From Pelagibacteraceae bacterium AG-319-F18 (GTDB taxonomy: Bacteria; Pseudomonadota; Alphaproteobacteria; Pelagibacterales; Pelagibacteraceae), in the NCBI GenBank assembly GCA_003283905.1, contig QBXA01000008.1:1-64000 (forward strand): DNA of 64,000 bases, read 5' to 3'. The translations under genes and the position numbers were made by a program. Below are positions 61,150 to 64,000 of the stretch, one piece after another. Positions within the stretch are counted from its first letter, which is position 1. Each line of letters opens with the position of its first letter. The notes under the pieces were generated by a model, which saw only the letters and a program-made list of their open reading frames with translations, did not search any database and was not told the DNA's origin.

Positions 61150-63435
61150 ATGAAAAAAACAAAGATTAATCATTACACTGACAAAGAGGCTTTAGATTTT
61201 CATAAAGACAAAAAACCTGGCAAGATTGAGATAATTTCTTCTAAAAATATGACAACTAAGCGAGATCTCGCTTTAGCATATTCTCCAGGTGTAGCTGCTC
61301 CAGTTAAAATGATCAGTGAAAACCCTGAAGCTGTTTATGATTATACAAGTAAAGGAAACTTAGTTGCTGTCATAAGTAATGGTTCAGCAATTTTAGGAAT
61401 GGGTAATTTAGGCGCCCTTGCATCAAAGCCTGTGATGGAGGGAAAAGCTGTATTATTTAAAAGATTTGCAGATATTGACTCAATTGATCTAGAAATAGAT
61501 TGTAAAGATTCTAATGAAATTATTAATTCTATAAAAAATTTTGCACCAAGTTTTGGTGGAATTAATTTAGAAGATATAGCCGCTCCAGATTGTTTTATAA
61601 TAGAACAAAAATTAAAAGAGATTTTAGATATTCCAGTTTTCCATGATGATCAACATGGGACTGCAATCATAACAGCAGCAGCATTAATAAATGCATTAGA
61701 TATTTGTGGTAAATCAATAAAAAAAATTAAAGTTGTAGTTAATGGTGCTGGTGCGTCAGCACAAGCATGCACTGAATTATTTAAAAACTCGGGAGTAAAA
61801 TCTGAAAATATAATCATGCTAGATAGAAAAGGCGTGATTTATGAAGGTAGAACTGAAGGAATAGACCAATGGAAATCTAGATATGCCGTTAAGACTAAAC
61901 TTAGAAGTCTTAAAGATGCTTTAAAAGGTGCGGATGTTTTTTTAGGATTGTCTGCTAAAGGTGTTTTAAATAAAGAGATGGTTAAATCAATGGCAAAAAA
62001 TCCAATAATATTTGCTTGCGCAAATCCTGATCCAGAAATCACTCCAGAAGAAATTAATGAAGTAAGAAATGATGCAATAATAGCAACAGGAAGATCTGAT
62101 TATCCAAATCAAGTTAATAATTTAATTGGATTTCCATATATCTTTAGAGGAGCTTTGGATGTTAGATCAAAGACAATAAATGAAGAAATGAAAGTTGCAG
62201 CAGCTAATGCAATAGCTAAACTAGCAAGAGAAGATGTGCCTGATGAAGTTGTTGCAGCTATGGGCGGAGAAAGACCTCATTATGGAAAAGATTACATAAT
62301 TCCATCTACATTTGACCCAAGGTTAATAAGCGTGATTCCTACTGCTGTAGCAAAAGCTGCTATGGAAAGTGGTGTTGCTCGAAAAAATATTGATGATTTT
62401 GAAGTTTATAAGGATCAACTTAAACAAAGATTAGACCCAACTGTAACTATAATGCAAGGTATAAATTCATTTATCAAAAAAAATCAAAAAAGAATTGTAT
62501 TTGCTGATGGTGAGGATGAAAATACTTTAAAAGCAGCAATAGCATTTAAAAATTCTAAATTAGGAATTCCAATTTTAGTTGGTAAAGAAAGTAAAATTAA
62601 AGAGCAGATAAAAAATATTGGATACAGTGATAATTTTGACATTGAAATTGTTAATTCAAAAGATGATGAAAAAAGAAAAAGATATGTAAAACATTTATTT
62701 GAAAAGTTACAAAGAGAACAAGGATTATTAGAGCGAGACTGTGATAGAATGATCAGAAATGATAGGGTTGTCTGGGCTACAAGTATGGTTGCCTGTGGTG
62801 ATGCAGATGGTGCTGTTACAGGAAATACTAGGCGATTTGGGGCTTCTTTAGAAAAAATTAAACAAGTTGTGGATGTTAGAAAGGGGGAAATTATGTTTGG
62901 ACTAAACATGATAGTCCATAAAGGTAAAACTATTTTTATAGGTGATACTAGCGTTCATGAATATCCCACATCAGAACAAATGGCTGAAATAGCAATATCT
63001 TCAGCTAGAGTTGTACGATTGTTTGGATTTGATCCTAAAGTTGCTTTTATATCTCATTCTACTTTTGGACAACCTCTTACTAGTAGAACAAAACATATTC
63101 GAAGTGCTGTTGAAATATTAAAGGATAAAAAAGTTGATTTTGAATTTGATGGAGATATGCAGCCAGATGTTGCTTTAAATCCTGAATATGAAGAGCTATA
63201 TCCTTTTTCAAAAATTGTTGGTAAGGCAAATATTTTGATTATGCCAGGTCAACATAGTGCAGCCATATCATACAAATTAATGAAAACTATTGGGGATACA
63301 AAGGTTATTGGACCTTTACTAATTGGAATTGGGTTACCAATAGAAATTGCTCCTTTGAGATCTTCTACATCAGAACTAATTAATTTAGCTTCTATAGCCG
63401 CTTATTCTGCAGACGTAATTGATTACAAAAAATAA
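61150..63435 (+). CDS. maeB: NADP-dependent malic enzyme with C-terminal phosphotransacetylase-like domain
   Basis: 761 aa; DLALAYSPGVAAP, VFHDDQHGTAII, C-terminal PTA-like region. Confidence 0.95.
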   Translation: MKKTKINHYTDKEALDFHKDKKPGKIEIISSKNMTTKRDLALAYSPGVAAPVKMISENPEAVYDYTSKGNLVAVISNGSAILGMGNLGALASKPVMEGKAVLFKRFADIDSIDLEIDCKDSNEIINSIKNFAPSFGGINLEDIAAPDCFIIEQKLKEILDIPVFHDDQHGTAIITAAALINALDICGKSIKKIKVVVNGAGASAQACTELFKNSGVKSENIIMLDRKGVIYEGRTEGIDQWKSRYAVKTKLRSLKDALKGADVFLGLSAKGVLNKEMVKSMAKNPIIFACANPDPEITPEEINEVRNDAIIATGRSDYPNQVNNLIGFPYIFRGALDVRSKTINEEMKVAAANAIAKLAREDVPDEVVAAMGGERPHYGKDYIIPSTFDPRLISVIPTAVAKAAMESGVARKNIDDFEVYKDQLKQRLDPTVTIMQGINSFIKKNQKRIVFADGEDENTLKAAIAFKNSKLGIPILVGKESKIKEQIKNIGYSDNFDIEIVNSKDDEKRKRYVKHLFEKLQREQGLLERDCDRMIRNDRVVWATSMVACGDADGAVTGNTRRFGASLEKIKQVVDVRKGEIMFGLNMIVHKGKTIFIGDTSVHEYPTSEQMAEIAISSARVVRLFGFDPKVAFISHSTFGQPLTSRTKHIRSAVEILKDKKVDFEFDGDMQPDVALNPEYEELYPFSKIVGKANILIMPGQHSAAISYKLMKTIGDTKVIGPLLIGIGLPIEIAPLRSSTSELINLASIAAYSADVIDYKK

Positions 63436-64000
63436 TTACTCTTTTTGAATTCTAAGATCTTCAACAAGGATAATGCTTGCAATAACATCCTCTACATCCA
63501 ATATCTCTTTAGCCTCACTGATTACTAGATCTTTTTCTTCAGAAGTTAATGCAATTCCATAAACATAGATTTTTTTCTTATAAGTGTCTATTTGATAATT
63601 GGTTGCCTTAATATTTTTATTTAAAATAATGGCTGTTCGAAGTTGAGACGTTATTAAAATATCTTTTGCAGATCTTTTAAAGTTAAATTCTTCTTTTATT
63701 TTAATATCATTACGAACAGACCTGGCACCTTTTGTCTCCCAAGCTAATTTAGTTAATTGTAATTTTTCCTCAGGACTATCAACTTTTCCAGTTAAAAAAA
63801 TTCTTCCATCTAACACCTTGGATTTTACTGATATTAAATATTTTTTATCTTTAATAAGAATACGTGCAGCTAAATTTTTTTGCATGATCGAGTCATCCAT
63901 TTGAGTACCAACAGTTCGTGGATCAAAAGCAATACTAACCCCCGAACCAAAAATACCTTTTGACGAAACTCCAACACAACTAGACAAAATAATACCCAAT
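63436..64000 (-). CDS. BON-domain lipoprotein (5' end probably beyond window)
   Basis: LSSCVGVSSKG lipobox-like start and two BON-like repeats. Confidence 0.8.
   Translation of the reverse strand, partial: LGIILSSCVGVSSKGIFGSGVSIAFDPRTVGTQMDDSIMQKNLAARILIKDKKYLISVKSKVLDGRIFLTGKVDSPEEKLQLTKLAWETKGARSVRNDIKIKEEFNFKRSAKDILITSQLRTAIILNKNIKATNYQIDTYKKKIYVYGIALTSEEKDLVISEAKEILDVEDVIASIILVEDLRIQKE

Noticed and set aside
1-64000. CRISPR arrays, prophage, transposases, toxin-antitoxin or defence islands
   Set aside because: None visible; gene order is a continuous run of housekeeping genes on both strands with short spacers.

Overview
The window looks like AT-rich, tightly packed core genome from a SAR11/Pelagibacter-like alphaproteobacterium. 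That assignment is inferred from gene content, protein similarity as I recognise it, and streamlining; no search was run. It holds about 50 confident protein-coding genes and two tRNAs (Arg-ACG, Leu-CAA). Recognisable blocks are gltDB, aceE-aceF, a TRAP-TAXI transporter, dsbB-coq7, argH-lysA, dnaA-dnaN with rpsT/mutM, ubiE-ubiB-coaBC-dut, a rubrerythrin/FeS/DUF3501/Irr cluster, fabA-fabB-fabI, nusA-infB-rbfA-rpsO-pnp, miaB-phoH-ybeY-lnt-metK, fur-tsaB, and nfu-trpS-murJ-maeB. I saw no rRNA, CRISPR array, phage or transposon. No clear-cut new multi-gene system is visible. The best leads are smaller: (1) a twin-transmembrane small protein split by a one-base frameshift at an AGC-TAA-AAAA site downstream of an AGGAGG; (2) matched Irr-box (ICE)-like palindromes at irr and at a rubrerythrin/FeS/DUF3501 module; (3) an unannotated 35-aa lysine/arginine-rich protein whose 5' leader carries two adjacent palindromes with the same loop sequence, beside a CarD with a repetitive lysine-rich tail; (4) an AceE with an extra N-terminal lipoyl domain; (5) a very short TsaB whose 5' end overlaps a divergent gene.
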